A DNA stretch of 64,000 nucleotides, from NCBI GenBank assembly GCA_902362775.1, contig CABIXV010000005.1, positions 220,079-284,078 on the forward strand. Direction: 5' to 3'. Below are positions 1 to 9,842 of this stretch, piece by piece. The notes beneath the pieces were generated by a model, which was not told the origin of the DNA, did no database searches, and was given only the letters and a program-made list of their open reading frames with translations. The stretch comes from Clostridiales bacterium (GTDB lineage Bacteria; Bacillota; Clostridia; Oscillospirales; Oscillospiraceae). The position numbers and the translations under genes were made by a program. Within the stretch, counting starts at the first letter, position 1. Each line of letters opens with the position of its first letter.

Positions 1-802
1 GGGTGCGGTCCTTGCCAAACTCCTCAAACTCATGGCGGGCCCGGACCACCACCCGGCCCCGGCCGGTGGCATAGGCCGCCCGAATGCCGGACCGACCCAT
101 GATGATGCCGTGGGTGGGGAAGTCGGGGCCCTTGATGTGCTCCATCAAATCGGAGAGGGTACACTCCGGGTCGTCCAGCACCCGAATGGTGGCGTCGATG
201 ACCTCCTTCAGGTTGTGGGGAGGGATGTTGGTGGCCATGCCCACGGCAATGCCGGAGGAACCGTTGACCAGCAGGTTGGGGAAGCGGGAGGGGAGCACCT
301 TGGGCTCCTTCCGGCTCTCGTCAAAGTTGGGGTCCCAGTCCACCGTGTCCTTTTCAATATCCCTCAGCATTTCGTCGGACAGCTTGGACATCCGGGCCTC
401 GGTGTAACGGTAGGCAGCCGGGGGATCACCGTCGATGGAGCCGAAGTTACCGTGGCCGTCCACCAGCATATAGCGCATGGAGAAGTCCTGAGCCAGACGG
501 ACCAGGGCGTCGTACACGGACTGGTCACCGTGGGGGTGGTACCGGCCCAGCACATCGCCCACGCAGGTGGCGGACTTCTTAAAGGGTTTATCCGCCGTCA
601 AGTTATCCTCATACATGGCGTAGAGGATGCGGCGGTGGACGGGCTTCAGGCCGTCACGGACATCGGGCAGGGCCCGTCCCACGATGACGGACATGGCGTA
701 TTCGATATAGGACTGTTCCATCTCCGGTACCAGGGGGGAGGTAACAATATGCTGGTCCGGGTAGCGGATCTCCTCGGGATCGTATTGTGGTTTTTTGCTC
801 AT
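1..802 (-). CDS. gyrA: DNA gyrase subunit A, N-terminal part (3' end outside window)
   Basis: Reading from the ATG at 802, the first 267 residues match the GyrA breakage-reunion domain. GyrA pairs with GyrB to introduce negative supercoils using ATP. The catalytic tyrosine is Y133 in the motif RYTEARMS, equivalent to E. coli Y122. The quinolone-determining loop reads [13 protein letters not shown], so the residue equal to E. coli S83 is a glutamine (Q94), while the D87 equivalent is kept. The start is supported by the conserved N-terminal region entering the [19 protein letters not shown] motif. The gene runs off the left edge, so the C-terminal pinwheel domain is not visible. It lies downstream of gyrB in the usual gyrB-gyrA order. 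Identity is certain. Confidence 0.97.
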   Translation of the reverse strand, partial: MSKKPQYDPEEIRYPDQHIVTSPLVPEMEQSYIEYAMSVIVGRALPDVRDGLKPVHRRILYAMYEDNLTADKPFKKSATCVGDVLGRYHPHGDQSVYDALVRLAQDFSMRYMLVDGHGNFGSIDGDPPAAYRYTEARMSKLSDEMLRDIEKDTVDWDPNFDESRKEPKVLPSRFPNLLVNGSSGIAVGMATNIPPHNLKEVIDATIRVLDDPECTLSDLMEHIKGPDFPTHGIIMGRSGIRAAYATGRGRVVVRARHEFEEFGKDRT

Positions 803-828
803 GAATTTATTTCCTCCTTGTTAGAGGC

Positions 829-981
829 TCATTTTCTCCTTCTGAGCCAGCCGCAGGCCACACCCGCCAGGGAACCCAGCAGGCAGGCCAGAGCGCAGAA
901 CAGGGCAAATCCTGTCTCATAGGGATGGTACAGGTTGATGACGCACAGCAGGAACACCAGGCACAGCCAAAGCCGCCTCAC
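829..981 (-). CDS. possible small two-helix membrane protein between gyrB and gyrA
   Basis: A 50-residue reading frame from a GTG at 981 encodes two hydrophobic helices and a basic end (WLRRRK). The frame stays open upstream to 1116, but that part looks like out-of-frame sequence. A neighbouring frame (1001-1111) starts with an ATG four bases past the gyrB stop and ends in a hydrophobic stretch. One base deletion would join the two into a protein of about 90 residues with three helices. It may therefore be one gene broken by a frameshift or sequence error. No family recognised; coding status uncertain. Confidence 0.3.
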   Translation of the reverse strand: MRRLWLCLVFLLCVINLYHPYETGFALFCALACLLGSLAGVACGWLRRRK

Positions 982-1000
982 CCGAACCCACAGCAGGGTC

Positions 1001-1111
1001 TTAGAGTACGGCAAAGGTAAGGAACAAGACCAGCGCCAGGGAGGCGCCGTTGGGCGGTGTGACGGACTCCGTGCCGGGCAGGGGAGCTCCCAGCAAAATG
1101 ATATGCTCCAT
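1001..1111 (-). CDS. possible short ORF overlapping the gyrB 3' end
   Basis: A 36-codon frame starts at the ATG at 1111, two bases downstream of the gyrB TGA (1113-1115), so its translation could be coupled to gyrB. It begins MEHIILLGAPLPGTES and ends in a hydrophobic run, then a TAA. The +1 frame continues with two more hydrophobic helices (829-981). This may be the N-terminal part of one small membrane protein. Nothing identifies its function. Confidence 0.25.
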   Translation of the reverse strand: MEHIILLGAPLPGTESVTPPNGASLALVLFLTFAVL

Positions 1112-1112
1112 A

Positions 1113-3068
1113 TCAATAGTCCAAATTGACGGCATATCTGGCGTTGCGCTCGATGAACTCCTTCCGGGGCTCCACCTTCTCACCCATCAGAATAGTAAAG
1201 GTCTCGTCGGCCTTAACGGCGTCGTCCAGCTCGATGCGGCGCAGGGTGCGCTTCTCCGGGTCCATGGTGGTCTCCCACAGCTCGTGGGGGTTCATCTCGC
1301 CCAAACCCTTGAAGCGGCTGATATCAATCTTTACATTGGGATTACCCCCCCGCATCTCGGCAGAGATGGCATCCCGCTCCTCATCGGAGAAGGCCACACG
1401 GGTGGTCTTGCCCCGTGTCAGCTTGTACAGGGGAGGGACGGCGGAGTAGACATACCCGTGCTCGATGAGGGGCCGCATGAAGCGGAAGAAGAAGGTGAGC
1501 AGCAGGGTGCGGATATGGGCGCCGTCCACGTCGGCATCGGCCATAATGATGACCTTGTGGTAGCGCAGCTTGCTCAAATCGAACTCCTCTCCGATGCCGG
1601 CACCCAGAGCGGTGATTACCGGGGTGAGCTTGTCGTTACCATATACCTTGTCCGCCCGGGCCTTCTCCACATTGAGCATCTTGCCCCATAGAGGGAGGAT
1701 CGCCTGGAAGCGGCTGTCCCGGCCCTGGGTGGCGGAGCCGCCGGCGGAGTCGCCCTCGACGATATAGATCTCGGTGAGCTCCGGGTTGGCCTCGTTGCAG
1801 TCCCGCAGCTTGTCCGGCATGGCCGCCCCGCCCAGGGCAGTCTTTCGGCGGATGGATTCTCTGGCCTTACGGGCGGCTTCTCTGGCCCGATTGGCAGTGA
1901 GGGCCTTATCCAGAATAGCCCGGCCCACAGCGGGGTTCTCCTCCAGATAGGTCTCCAGCTTTTCGGTGACAATGGCGTTGACCAGAGTACGCATCTCGCT
2001 GTTGCCCAGCTTTGCCTTGGTCTGACCCTCAAACTGGGCCTCGGTCAGCTTGACGGAGATAACCACGGTCAAGCCCTCCCGGCAGTCCTCGCCGGACACC
2101 TTGTCATCGTCCTTCAGCACCTTGATTTTCTTTCCGTAGGCGTTGAGCACGTTTGTCAGAGCGCGGCGGAAGCCCTCCTCATGCATACCGCCCTCAGGGG
2201 TATGGACGTTGTTGGCGAAGGACACCATCACCTCGCTGTACCCGTCGTTATACTGCATGGCCACTTCGGCCATGCTGTCCTCCCGGGCTCCAGACATATA
2301 GATGACGTCGTTGTGAAGGGGGTCCTTATTTTTATTCAGGAAGGTAACAAACTCCCGAATGCCGCCCTCGTAGCACATGTCGTCCTCTTGCTCCTGGCCA
2401 GGCCGCAGGTCCACGGTCTGGATGCGCAGGCCGGCGTTGAGGAATGCCTCCTCCCGCATACGGGTGTGCAGGGTCTCATAGTTATACTCCAGGGTGTCAA
2501 ACATCTCCGGGTCGGGCTTGAAGGTGACGGTAGTGCCGGTGTGATCAGTCCTGCCCACTACCTTCATACTCTGGGTGATCTTACCCCGGGAAAACTTCAT
2601 CTCATAGATCTGCCCGTCCTTGTGGACCTGGACCTCCAGCCACTCGGACAGAGCGTTGACCACTGAAGCGCCCACGCCATGGAGGCCGCCAGACACCTTA
2701 TACCCGCCGCCGCCGAATTTTCCGCCAGCGTGGAGGATGGTAAAGACTACCTCTAGGGCGGGCCGGCCGGTCTGGGGCTGAATATCTACCGGGATGCCCC
2801 GGCCGTTGTCAGTGACGGTAATGGTATTGCCAGGATTGATGGTCACTGTGATATCCGTGCAGTAGCCCGCCAGAGCCTCGTCAATGGAGTTGTCCACAAT
2901 CTCGTAGACCAGGTGGTGCAGGCCAGACTCGCTGGTAGAGCCGATATACATACCGGGGCGCTTGCGGACCGCCTCCAGACCCTCCAGCACCTGGATCTCA
3001 GAGCCACCATATTCGTGGTTGGTCTGGGTGGTGTTCAGCTCATTCAGTTCGTTTCGTTCTTCAGACAT
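1113..3068 (-). CDS. gyrB: DNA gyrase subunit B
   Basis: This 651-residue protein is the ATPase subunit of gyrase. The N-terminal GHKL ATPase domain shows [24 protein letters not shown] and [14 protein letters not shown]. The transducer domain follows. A TOPRIM domain then carries EGDSAGG and the DADVDG acidic cluster, which bind the catalytic magnesium. The C-terminal [10 protein letters not shown] motif is present. Length is normal for the short Gram-positive type. The ATG at 3068 follows a GGAGG at good spacing. It sits between remB and gyrA, all on the same strand moving away from oriC. Confidence 0.98.
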   Translation of the reverse strand: MSEERNELNELNTTQTNHEYGGSEIQVLEGLEAVRKRPGMYIGSTSESGLHHLVYEIVDNSIDEALAGYCTDITVTINPGNTITVTDNGRGIPVDIQPQTGRPALEVVFTILHAGGKFGGGGYKVSGGLHGVGASVVNALSEWLEVQVHKDGQIYEMKFSRGKITQSMKVVGRTDHTGTTVTFKPDPEMFDTLEYNYETLHTRMREEAFLNAGLRIQTVDLRPGQEQEDDMCYEGGIREFVTFLNKNKDPLHNDVIYMSGAREDSMAEVAMQYNDGYSEVMVSFANNVHTPEGGMHEEGFRRALTNVLNAYGKKIKVLKDDDKVSGEDCREGLTVVISVKLTEAQFEGQTKAKLGNSEMRTLVNAIVTEKLETYLEENPAVGRAILDKALTANRAREAARKARESIRRKTALGGAAMPDKLRDCNEANPELTEIYIVEGDSAGGSATQGRDSRFQAILPLWGKMLNVEKARADKVYGNDKLTPVITALGAGIGEEFDLSKLRYHKVIIMADADVDGAHIRTLLLTFFFRFMRPLIEHGYVYSAVPPLYKLTRGKTTRVAFSDEERDAISAEMRGGNPNVKIDISRFKGLGEMNPHELWETTMDPEKRTLRRIELDDAVKADETFTILMGEKVEPRKEFIERNARYAVNLDY

Positions 3069-3171
3069 AATTTACCTCCGGTTTCATATGGTGGAAGGGT
3101 CAAGACGGGAGGGGCAAGAGGCGCTCTCTTTCCTCTCCTCTCTTGACTCTTCGTAATAAAAAAAGAAAATA

Positions 3172-3435
3172 TCACTCAAAGGAATTTCGCTCTGCCCGGC
3201 TGACCAGGGCAGAGGGGGACAGAGAAGATAGATAGACCGTGGGAGGGGACTTGCCGTCCCCCGCTAAAATAAAGGACCTGGGAAGGTCATCGGTAAGCCA
3301 GACCGACCGACCCTCCCGTTCTGCCCGCTCTAAAAATTCCCGGGTCTTATAGGCCCAGCTGGCGTTGTCCAAATCGAAAATGGCCAAAATTTCCCGGTGA
3401 GGAAGTACCACGGACTGGCCTAAATACAAGTACAT
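3172..3435 (-). CDS. remB: RemB-like extracellular matrix regulatory protein (DUF370 family)
   Basis: The 87-residue product begins MYLYLGQSVVLPHREILAIFD, the hallmark of the DUF370/RemA-RemB family. In Bacillus subtilis these are DNA-binding proteins that promote biofilm matrix expression, and remB lies between recF and gyrB exactly as here. A longer frame begins at 3531, but the ATG at 3435 has a GGGAG seven bases upstream and fits the family length. The internal FDLDNAS stretch is also typical. The specific role in this organism is inferred from synteny. Confidence 0.85.
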   Translation of the reverse strand: MYLYLGQSVVLPHREILAIFDLDNASWAYKTREFLERAEREGRSVWLTDDLPRSFILAGDGKSPPTVYLSSLSPSALVSRAERNSFE

Positions 3436-3445
3436 AACAAACTCC

Positions 3446-3790
3446 CTATTTTCTCCTTGAACACAAAAATGCTGGCAGTTCATAAAATACACAGCCAACC
3501 ATCCAAAAAAATGCAATCGACGGAATGACAATCAGCTTTGCCCTCATATCTGCCCCTATGGGCAGATACCATGTAATCCAGCAAATCAAAAAAATAGCCC
3601 CGCTAACCAATAGAGATAATTTCTTTCCTTTTTTTCGGCCCCTTACAGACAGCCAAAATTGAAGGGAATAGGAGAGCGCCGCCGGCCAGGCTACCAGTCC
3701 TAGGGCTACCAGTCCACCATGTCCAAAGAGAGCTCCGCCGAACCATGGGCTGGATAATTCCTGCCAATATGAAATAAGATTCCGCAGCAC
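3446..3790 (-). CDS. hypothetical multi-pass membrane protein
   Basis: This protein of about 114 residues has three to four hydrophobic segments and a basic loop (RGRKKGKK) between the second and third. I do not recognise the family. The frame is open from an ATG at 3814, but the GTG at 3790 has a GGAGGAAGG eight bases upstream, so I prefer the GTG. It lies between remB and recF, which is not a standard place for a gene in this cluster, and its base composition is less GC-rich than its neighbours. It may be lineage-specific. Confidence 0.6.
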   Translation of the reverse strand: MLRNLISYWQELSSPWFGGALFGHGGLVALGLVAWPAALSYSLQFWLSVRGRKKGKKLSLLVSGAIFLICWITWYLPIGADMRAKLIVIPSIAFFWMVGCVFYELPAFLCSRRK

Positions 3791-3941
3791 AGTACCTTCC
3801 TCCATACAGCACATGATGAACTTTTTTATGAATCAAGCCCTGTCGGAGCCCTTTTAAATTAAAATCCCCGAACAAATTAAATTTTCTCTCTGGAAATTTT
3901 CCGCCGCCGCGACTTCGATTTGACGGCGCAAATACGCCGTT

Positions 3942-5054
3942 TTAGATATTCGTTACAATAGAGCCGTCTCGAATATGAAACACCCGACCACCCTCCAGCC
4001 CCTCCAGCTTTTCCTCCTCACAGCAGGTAATAAATACCTGGCCGCCACGGATACGGTTAAGAACAAAGGCCTGCCGTTTCGAGTCCAGCTCAGACAGCAC
4101 GTCGTCCAACAGCAGGACTGGCCATTCTCCTGTCTCCTCCTGAAAGATCTCCCGCTGGGCCAGCTTCAGGGATAGGACCGCTGTTCTGGTCTGGCCCTGG
4201 GAGGCGTAGGTTTTAGCCAGCTGCCCACCGATGGATACCACCAAATCATCCTTATGGGGACCGGACAGGCACTGGCGGGCGTCCAGCTCCGCCTGGCGGT
4301 GGCTCTCCTGGTGGGCCAGTAGCTGGGGAAGGATCTCTCTGGGCTGTGCCATGGGGTCAGTTACCGTGGACACTGTTTCATAGGATAGTTCCAGCCGCTC
4401 CCTTCCGCCGGAAAAATCGGCGTGGATGGCCGGGGCGTGTTTCTCCATCCGGCGGATAAAATGGGCCCGGTAGTGGATCAGGATGGCCCCGGTCTGAGCT
4501 AGGCGCAGATTAAAGTCATCCAGGGTCTGAAGCAGAGATGGGTTCTCCGGCCAGTCTCGCAGAATGCGGGTCTTGTGGTCATAAAGGCGGTTATATTCTG
4601 CCAATGCCTGACTGTATCGGGGGCGGAGCTGGCAGATGGCCCCATCCAGAAACCGGCGCCGGGCGGAGCTCCCCTCCCGGATAAGATACAAGTCCTCCGG
4701 GCAGAACAACACCGTGGTCAGGATCCCGGCCAGCTCCCCGGCTGTCTTAAGGCGTACGCCGTTGGAAAAAAGCTGTCTGCCCCGGCCCCGGAACAGCTTG
4801 GCCTCCAAAGTGAACACCCGGTCCCGACTGGCCACCTCCCCTTTGAGAAAAGCGGAGTCTATCCCCATCATGATCATCTCTCTGTCATAGCGGGCCCGAT
4901 GGGACCGGGCGGCGGAGAGGTAGGCGACTGCCTCCAGCAGATTGGTCTTTCCCTGGGCGTTGTCCCCATATATCAGGTTGACCCGCGGGTCAAAGGAGGC
5001 CTCCAGATGGGTATAATTTCGAAAAAAATCCAGCTCTAAGGCGTTTACGATCAT
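3942..5054 (-). CDS. recF: DNA replication and repair protein RecF
   Basis: This 370-residue SMC-like ATPase loads RecA at single-strand gaps with RecO and RecR. The Walker A motif [11 protein letters not shown] is near residue 31. The ABC-type signature region (LSGPHKDD) and the Walker [12 protein letters not shown] lie in the C-terminal third. The start codon overlaps the stop of the upstream S4 gene as ATGA, so the two are probably translationally coupled. Length and order (dnaN, S4 protein, recF) match Firmicutes. Confidence 0.97.
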   Translation of the reverse strand: MIVNALELDFFRNYTHLEASFDPRVNLIYGDNAQGKTNLLEAVAYLSAARSHRARYDREMIMMGIDSAFLKGEVASRDRVFTLEAKLFRGRGRQLFSNGVRLKTAGELAGILTTVLFCPEDLYLIREGSSARRRFLDGAICQLRPRYSQALAEYNRLYDHKTRILRDWPENPSLLQTLDDFNLRLAQTGAILIHYRAHFIRRMEKHAPAIHADFSGGRERLELSYETVSTVTDPMAQPREILPQLLAHQESHRQAELDARQCLSGPHKDDLVVSIGGQLAKTYASQGQTRTAVLSLKLAQREIFQEETGEWPVLLLDDVLSELDSKRQAFVLNRIRGGQVFITCCEEEKLEGLEGGRVFHIRDGSIVTNI

Positions 5055-5266
5055 GTAACCACCAATTCAAGGGCGTGGTCGATGGCCGCCCGGTCCCCAG
5101 GGCGAAGCTTCTTGCCCCGCATTTCGCACACCTCGCCGTTGACTGTCACCCGGCCCTCCTGGATGATAAGCTTGGCGTCGCCTCCGGTCTCCACTGCGCC
5201 AGCGAACTTCAGTAAATCCTGGAGCTTTATAAATTCAGTTTTTATTTTGACCTCATGAGATTCCAT
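5051..5266 (-). CDS. yaaA: S4-domain RNA-binding protein (YaaA/RlbA family)
   Basis: A 71-residue protein made of one S4 fold. The motif [26 protein letters not shown] matches the family. In B. subtilis yaaA lies between dnaN and recF and is linked to ribosome assembly. Here it has the same position, with its TGA overlapping the recF ATG. The upstream membrane-protein gene separates it from dnaN, which is unusual. Confidence 0.9.
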   Translation of the reverse strand: MESHEVKIKTEFIKLQDLLKFAGAVETGGDAKLIIQEGRVTVNGEVCEMRGKKLRPGDRAAIDHALELVVT

Positions 5267-5287
5267 AGCGGCCTCAACTTTCTAAGG

Positions 5288-5674
5288 TTATTGTTTTGGC
5301 TTCCATACCGCAATTCCAGCAGCGATACAAGGCAGCAAAAAGATGGGGAGAGCAGCGTGTCTTGTTACATATCGATAAAAGCTCCAATGTTCTCTGGAAT
5401 AAACCTCCCCCAAGGTCTGATATACCAGAAAAAAGCCAGCAATCGCTACGATACAGACCAGGACCGTAATACCTGTCACAAGGCCCTGCTTTCCCTCTTT
5501 TTTACATAGGTAGCTGGCTGAAATAAGAAGGATACAGGCAACATAGTGCCAAAATATCCAAAACACCAAGGGAATCCAGAATGAAATGAGAAGGAAAAAT
5601 CCCAGAAATCCCAATACATTGATGAAATAGGATTTATGCCTCTGCCAGAGCGTCAATCGGTCGTTCTGTTCCAT
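5288..5674 (-). CDS. hypothetical membrane protein between dnaN and yaaA
   Basis: The 128-residue product has a charged N-terminus (EQNDRLTLWQRHK) and four hydrophobic segments, with aromatic-rich helices at residues 18-38, 40-55, 66-85 and 108-122. No known family is recognised. An AAGGAAGG-type ribosome site precedes the ATG at 5674. The gene interrupts the usually tight dnaN-yaaA pair and is more AT-rich than its neighbours, suggesting a later insertion. Confidence 0.65.
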   Translation of the reverse strand: MEQNDRLTLWQRHKSYFINVLGFLGFFLLISFWIPLVFWIFWHYVACILLISASYLCKKEGKQGLVTGITVLVCIVAIAGFFLVYQTLGEVYSREHWSFYRYVTRHAALPIFLLPCIAAGIAVWKPKQ

Positions 5675-5717
5675 GGTATCCTTCCTTTCTGTTCTCTCTG
5701 TTTTTTGGTCCCGGTCT

Positions 5718-6824
5718 TTAATTGGCCTTCAAACGGACGGGCAGCACCATATAAATGAACTTCTCCTCCCCCTCGGCGGGCAGGATGACACAGGGGGCCA
5801 CACCGGAGGTAAACTCCATCCGGAGCTTGTCAGCGGGGGCGGCCTTCAGAGCGTCCATCAGATACTTGTTGTTAAATCCAATCTCCAGCCCGCCGCCGTT
5901 GCCGCTAATAGGGCACCGGTCGGCGGTGTCGCCCAGGGCGGTCTTTGTCGTAATATCTACCACCCCATCCCCAAAAAGGCAGCGAAGGGGAGATTTCAGC
6001 TTCTCGCTGATGATAAGGGACACCCGGTCAATGGAGGACAAGAGTGCTTTAGCTTCCACTTCCACTTGAATCGTGTTATTTCGAGGAATGGCGTTCTTAT
6101 AGGGCAGAAACTCTCCCTCCAGCCTGCGGCAGACCAGAAGGATATCCCCGGTCTGGAACAGGATATGCCGGGCTCCCTGGATAATGGTCACCTTTTCTTC
6201 CCCGGAGCAGATCTTTTCCACCTCGTTAAGAGCGGAGCCGGGGACCACAAAGGAGAACGCCTCGGCCCCGGTTTTTTCCTCTACATCTTCCCGGCGGAGT
6301 GCCAGACGATAACCGTCCACAGACACCACAGTGAGGCGGCTGCCCTCCACATCAAAGAGGGAGCCAGTATGGATGGGGCGGCTCTCGTTGTCGCTGACGG
6401 CAAAGAGAGTCTGGGCAATCATGGACCGGAGCACAGGCTGGCTCAACACCAGAGAGTTCTGCTGGTCCACTGAGGGCAGTTCTGGAAACTCCTCGGCATC
6501 GGTGCCCAGGATGTTGATTTCATACATCCCGCATTTGATATTGACCGAGTAACCCTGTGAGGAAAATACCACCACATCATCTGGCATTTTCCGGCAGGCC
6601 TCCCCCAGCAGGCGGGCGGAGAGAACCAGGGAACCCCCTTCCTTGATCTCCGCCGGTACCGTAGCCTGGATGCCAGTTTCCAGATTATAACCAGTCAGCT
6701 TCAGCTGTGCTCCGGCCTCGATGAGAATGCCCTCCATGGCGGGGATAGAGCTCTTAGCCGCCACTGCCCGAGAGGCCACGGTAACAGCGGAAGACAGCAG
6801 GGCCTTTTCACAGGAAAATTTCAT
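5718..6824 (-). CDS. dnaN: DNA polymerase III beta sliding clamp
   Basis: This 368-residue protein matches the bacterial beta clamp, which encircles DNA and tethers Pol III. It begins MKFSCEKALLSSAV. It has the usual three repeated clamp folds and ends in the typical VLPVRL motif. The frame is open much further upstream (to 7010), but that extra part is the oriC region. The ATG at 6824 has a GGAGG seven bases upstream and gives the family length. It lies downstream of dnaA across a DnaA-box region. Confidence 0.97.
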   Translation of the reverse strand: MKFSCEKALLSSAVTVASRAVAAKSSIPAMEGILIEAGAQLKLTGYNLETGIQATVPAEIKEGGSLVLSARLLGEACRKMPDDVVVFSSQGYSVNIKCGMYEINILGTDAEEFPELPSVDQQNSLVLSQPVLRSMIAQTLFAVSDNESRPIHTGSLFDVEGSRLTVVSVDGYRLALRREDVEEKTGAEAFSFVVPGSALNEVEKICSGEEKVTIIQGARHILFQTGDILLVCRRLEGEFLPYKNAIPRNNTIQVEVEAKALLSSIDRVSLIISEKLKSPLRCLFGDGVVDITTKTALGDTADRCPISGNGGGLEIGFNNKYLMDALKAAPADKLRMEFTSGVAPCVILPAEGEEKFIYMVLPVRLKAN

Positions 6825-6899
6825 ATGGATTCCTCCGATCTCTTTCTCTCTCCCGGAAGGGGAGAGGACAGGATATATTTCGTAGTAGTTAGCCGTAGG

Positions 6900-7060
6900 A
6901 GAAAAAATTGTGGAAAGATGGCTGAAAGCTCTGGGGGAGTAAGAAAATAGCTTCCACAGGGGATGTGGATAGAGAAAAGCTCTTTTCCACAGAGAAAAAA
7001 TTATCCACATTGGTCAACAGATAATCCACAAAAAAAGGTGGATAACTTATGTGTTCTCTG
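6900..7060. other. oriC: oriC-type DnaA-box cluster between dnaA and dnaN
   Basis: This spacer holds a cluster of DnaA-box-like 9-mers. The perfect box TTATCCACA is at 7001-7009. Near matches are TTTTCCACA (6983-6991), TAATCCACA (7022-7030), and on the other strand CTATCCACA (6964-6972), TTATCCACC (7037-7045) and TTTCCACAA (6908-6916). A-rich tracts lie between them. The dnaA-dnaN spacer is the replication origin in many Firmicutes, so this is a strong origin candidate. The region upstream of dnaA could also take part. Confidence 0.85.
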
Positions 7061-7101
7061 ATTTTTTCAAGATCTCCTATGGGTCTATCCTTCGCGCTTT
7101 T

Positions 7102-8421
7102 TTATTCGTACCGGCTGTTGATGTTGGCAGTGATGTCCTTGACGATCTCCGCCTTTTCCGAGTCGCTTTTGATGGACTCCTCGATTTGACGGATGGAGTG
7201 GATGACTGTACTGTGATCCCGGCCGCTGAACTCCTGGCCGATCTCGTCCAGAGAGAGGTTGGTCATCCTTCGGATCTGATACATAGCGATCTGGCGGGCC
7301 AACACGATGTCCTTGGACCGGCCTTGGCCCCGTAGAATGGTAGGTTCTATGTTGTAGAACTTGCATACCTCGTCAATGATAACATCCGCTGTGGGCAGGA
7401 TATCCGACTTTTCCTTGAACATATCTTTTACCGCCCGGACCACGGTGTCCTTGTCCACAGTGGCGCCCATCAGATCCCGGTAAGCCATGATTTTGTTGAT
7501 GGTCCCTTCGATCTGCCGCACGTTGGCGGTAATGTTCTCGGCGATGAGTTGGAGCAGAAATTCGGGCAGGTCCAGCCCCATACGGACAGCCTTAGTTTTA
7601 ATGATGGCCATTCTGGTCTCATAGTCGGGAGGCTTGATATCGGCGGGCAGGCCCTGCTCGAATCGGGTCTGAAGTCGCTGGTCCAGCCGAAGCAATTCCT
7701 TTGGGGGGCGGTCAGAGGTGAATACGATCTGGTGCCCGGCCTCGTACAAGGTGTTGAAGGTGTGGAACATCTCCTCCTGGGTGGACTCCCGGCCGGCGAT
7801 GAACTGAACGTCGTCCATCAGAAAGACATCCGCCTCCCGGTATTTCTCCCGAAACTGCTGATTGCGGCCCTCTCGGATGGCGGCTACCAGTTCGTTGGTA
7901 AAGGTGTCCCCCTTGATGTAGACGATCTTATAGTCTGGATGGTTGGCGTGGATGGTGTGGGCGATGGCGTAGAGTAGATGGGTCTTGCCCAGTCCGGATT
8001 CGCCGTAGATAAACAGCGGGTTGTAGCCCGCCCGGCCCGGAATATCGGCCACCGCCCGGGCGGCGGAGTAGGCGTATCGGTTGGAGGAGCCTACCACAAA
8101 TCGCTCGAAGGTATAATCGCTGGTGCCGGGAAACAGGATATCCTGTTTGGCCGCGCTGGTATTCTCCAGCTCTTTTTCCGTCAGGACCACCACCTTCAGG
8201 TCCATAGAAAACAGTTCTTTCAGGGCTGCCTCGATCTTCGGAATATAGAGGGATTTAATCACGCTCTGAGTATAGTCGTTTGGGGTCGATATGGTAAAAC
8301 TGTCCTCAGTGAGGGATACGGCTTTCGCGTCGTCAAACCATGTTTTGATGGTGGTAGGGCTCAGGCCTTGCTGCTTCATCAGTTCGATGACCTTTGCCCA
8401 GATATCGTCGGCAGGGTTCAT
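7102..8421 (-). CDS. dnaA: chromosomal replication initiator DnaA
   Basis: This 439-residue AAA+ protein binds DnaA boxes and melts the origin. An N-terminal interaction domain is followed by the ATPase core with Walker A GESGLGKTH and Walker B VFLMDDVQF. The C-terminal helix-turn-helix domain ends with the DnaA signature GRDHSTVIHSI. A full AAGGAGG precedes the ATG at 8421. A promoter with TTGCGG and TATAAT lies about 115 bases upstream. Confidence 0.98.
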   Translation of the reverse strand: MNPADDIWAKVIELMKQQGLSPTTIKTWFDDAKAVSLTEDSFTISTPNDYTQSVIKSLYIPKIEAALKELFSMDLKVVVLTEKELENTSAAKQDILFPGTSDYTFERFVVGSSNRYAYSAARAVADIPGRAGYNPLFIYGESGLGKTHLLYAIAHTIHANHPDYKIVYIKGDTFTNELVAAIREGRNQQFREKYREADVFLMDDVQFIAGRESTQEEMFHTFNTLYEAGHQIVFTSDRPPKELLRLDQRLQTRFEQGLPADIKPPDYETRMAIIKTKAVRMGLDLPEFLLQLIAENITANVRQIEGTINKIMAYRDLMGATVDKDTVVRAVKDMFKEKSDILPTADVIIDEVCKFYNIEPTILRGQGRSKDIVLARQIAMYQIRRMTNLSLDEIGQEFSGRDHSTVIHSIRQIEESIKSDSEKAEIVKDITANINSRYE

Positions 8422-8535
8422 TGGAGTCCTCCTTAAAACAGTCTGAAAACTTGGAAAGCGCCTTCCCCTGCACAGAGAAGGCGGCTGGTCGGTTTCATCG
8501 GGATGTTCCTGAAAATAGGATTTTCCATATTGAAC

Positions 8536-8564
8536 ATTATACCAAAATTGGGGCTGGACCGCAA
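8536..8564 (-). promoter_or_regulatory. predicted sigma-A promoter of dnaA
   Basis: On the minus strand TTGCGG (8564-8559) and TATAAT (8541-8536) are separated by 17 bases. It points toward dnaA and leaves a leader of roughly 110 bases. The surrounding 8422-8700 region is AT-rich and has no convincing gene. Confidence 0.7.
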
Positions 8565-8701
8565 GGATTTCCCTTTATTTTTATTTATAATGTAAGGGAA
8601 AAAAATAGTCCAATTTGTGTATAGGAAAGATATCTGACACAAGATGTAGAGATATGAGGAAAAAGAGAGAAAAAAGTTGACTCAGATGATAAAAAAGATG
8701 G

Positions 8702-8731
8702 TTGACATCAGGTCCCATCATCGTCTATAAT
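8702..8731 (+). promoter_or_regulatory. predicted sigma-A promoter of rpmH
   Basis: TTGACA (8702-8707) and TATAAT (8726-8731) are both perfect consensus hexamers, with an 18-base spacer. It drives rpmH-rnpA, expected to be strongly expressed, with a leader of about 150 bases. Confidence 0.85.
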
Positions 8732-8886
8732 GAGTAACGCTTTCCTGCAAAGGGGCTATTGTACCCATTTTTGCGGAAATACCGGCCGGGGTCTATCCGG
8801 CGCCGGAAAGAGCAGACCGCAGTTTCTTTGGAAACTGTTGTTGGGCCGGGAAAGCCGGCTTGAGATCAAATGAGGAGGTGTCCCCC

Positions 8887-9021
8887 ATGCTTCGTACCTA
8901 TCAGCCCAAGAAGCGCCAGCGTTCCAAGGAGCACGGCTTCCGCAAGCGTATGGCCACCCGCAATGGCCGCAAGGTGCTGGCTCGCCGCCGCGCCAAGGGC
9001 CGCGCCCGCCTGACCCACTGA
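8887..9021 (+). CDS. rpmH: 50S ribosomal protein L34
   Basis: The 44-residue, arginine- and lysine-rich product begins [19 protein letters not shown] and ends RARLTH, a complete L34. It is a late-assembly large-subunit protein. A GGAGG is located just upstream of the ATG. The gene lies between dnaA (divergent) and rnpA, the universal bacterial arrangement, and has a consensus promoter upstream. Confidence 0.97.
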   Translation: MLRTYQPKKRQRSKEHGFRKRMATRNGRKVLARRRAKGRARLTH

Positions 9022-9219
9022 TGAGACTGGCGGGACCAGAGTCGTCCCGCAAAACCATCCTGGGATGAGCGGAAGACCGGATCTGATGCAGATGCGGTGA
9101 GAGGACACGATTTTTATAGATCGGGCAGAAGGGGCGTGGGATCTGATCCCCCGCCCCAAACGCGCATACGGAGATTCCTGTAAACCAATGGAGATGCCCT
9201 GGACAGAGGGAGGAGTATC

Positions 9220-9582
9220 ATGAAGCACACCGTTTCATTGAAACAGAATCATGAATTCCGCCGCCTGTACAACAAAGGAAAAAGCGCGGTGTCCCCCTAT
9301 TTTGTGGTATATTGCCGCAAAACGGGCCGGGACCAGAGCCGGCTGGGCATTACCACTGGCGTGAAGCTGGGCAACGCTGTGAAGCGCAACTTTGTCCGCC
9401 GCCGTATCCGGGAGCTGTACCGTACCAATGAGGAGAAGTTCCTCCCAGGTTTCGACATCGTGGTGGTGGCCCGGACGCGGGCCATCTTTGGCCGGTACAG
9501 GGAACTGGAGCGCAGTTTTCTCCAGCAGATGAAGAAGTTGGGACTTATGGCCCAGTCCGACAAAATGGAGGACAGGCCATGA
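9220..9582 (+). CDS. rnpA: ribonuclease P protein component
   Basis: This 120-residue basic protein assists the RNase P RNA in 5' maturation of tRNAs. The family RNR motif appears as [15 protein letters not shown] near residue 50, preceded by [17 protein letters not shown]. The last four bases overlap the yidD start (ATGA), implying coupled translation. A GGAGG precedes the ATG. The intergenic stretch from rpmH (9022-9219) has no clear gene. Confidence 0.96.
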   Translation: MKHTVSLKQNHEFRRLYNKGKSAVSPYFVVYCRKTGRDQSRLGITTGVKLGNAVKRNFVRRRIRELYRTNEEKFLPGFDIVVVARTRAIFGRYRELERSFLQQMKKLGLMAQSDKMEDRP

Positions 9583-9797
9583 AATGGCTGCTCCTGAAGC
9601 TCATCCGGTCCTACCAGCGCAATATCTCGCCCCTGCGCCCCCCTTGCTGCCGCTTTATCCCCACCTGTTCTGCCTACGCCCTGGAGGCAGTGGAGAAATA
9701 CGGCGCTCTCAAGGGAGGCTGGCTGGCCCTGCGCCGCATCCTTCGGTGCCACCCATTCCACCGGCAGAGATCGATCCAATATGATCCTGTCCCGTAA
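9579..9797 (+). CDS. yidD: membrane protein insertion efficiency factor YidD
   Basis: The 72-residue product carries the YidD pattern: a hydrophobic/basic N-terminus ([19 protein letters not shown]), then [19 protein letters not shown] and RILRCHPF with conserved cysteines. YidD helps YidC-dependent insertion of membrane proteins. It overlaps rnpA by four bases and precedes yidC, as in most bacteria. Confidence 0.95.
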   Translation: MKWLLLKLIRSYQRNISPLRPPCCRFIPTCSAYALEAVEKYGALKGGWLALRRILRCHPFHRQRSIQYDPVP

Positions 9798-9842
9798 CGA
9801 GACCGGGCCCGCCGCCCCAACCTGATTTGTGGAGGTAACATT

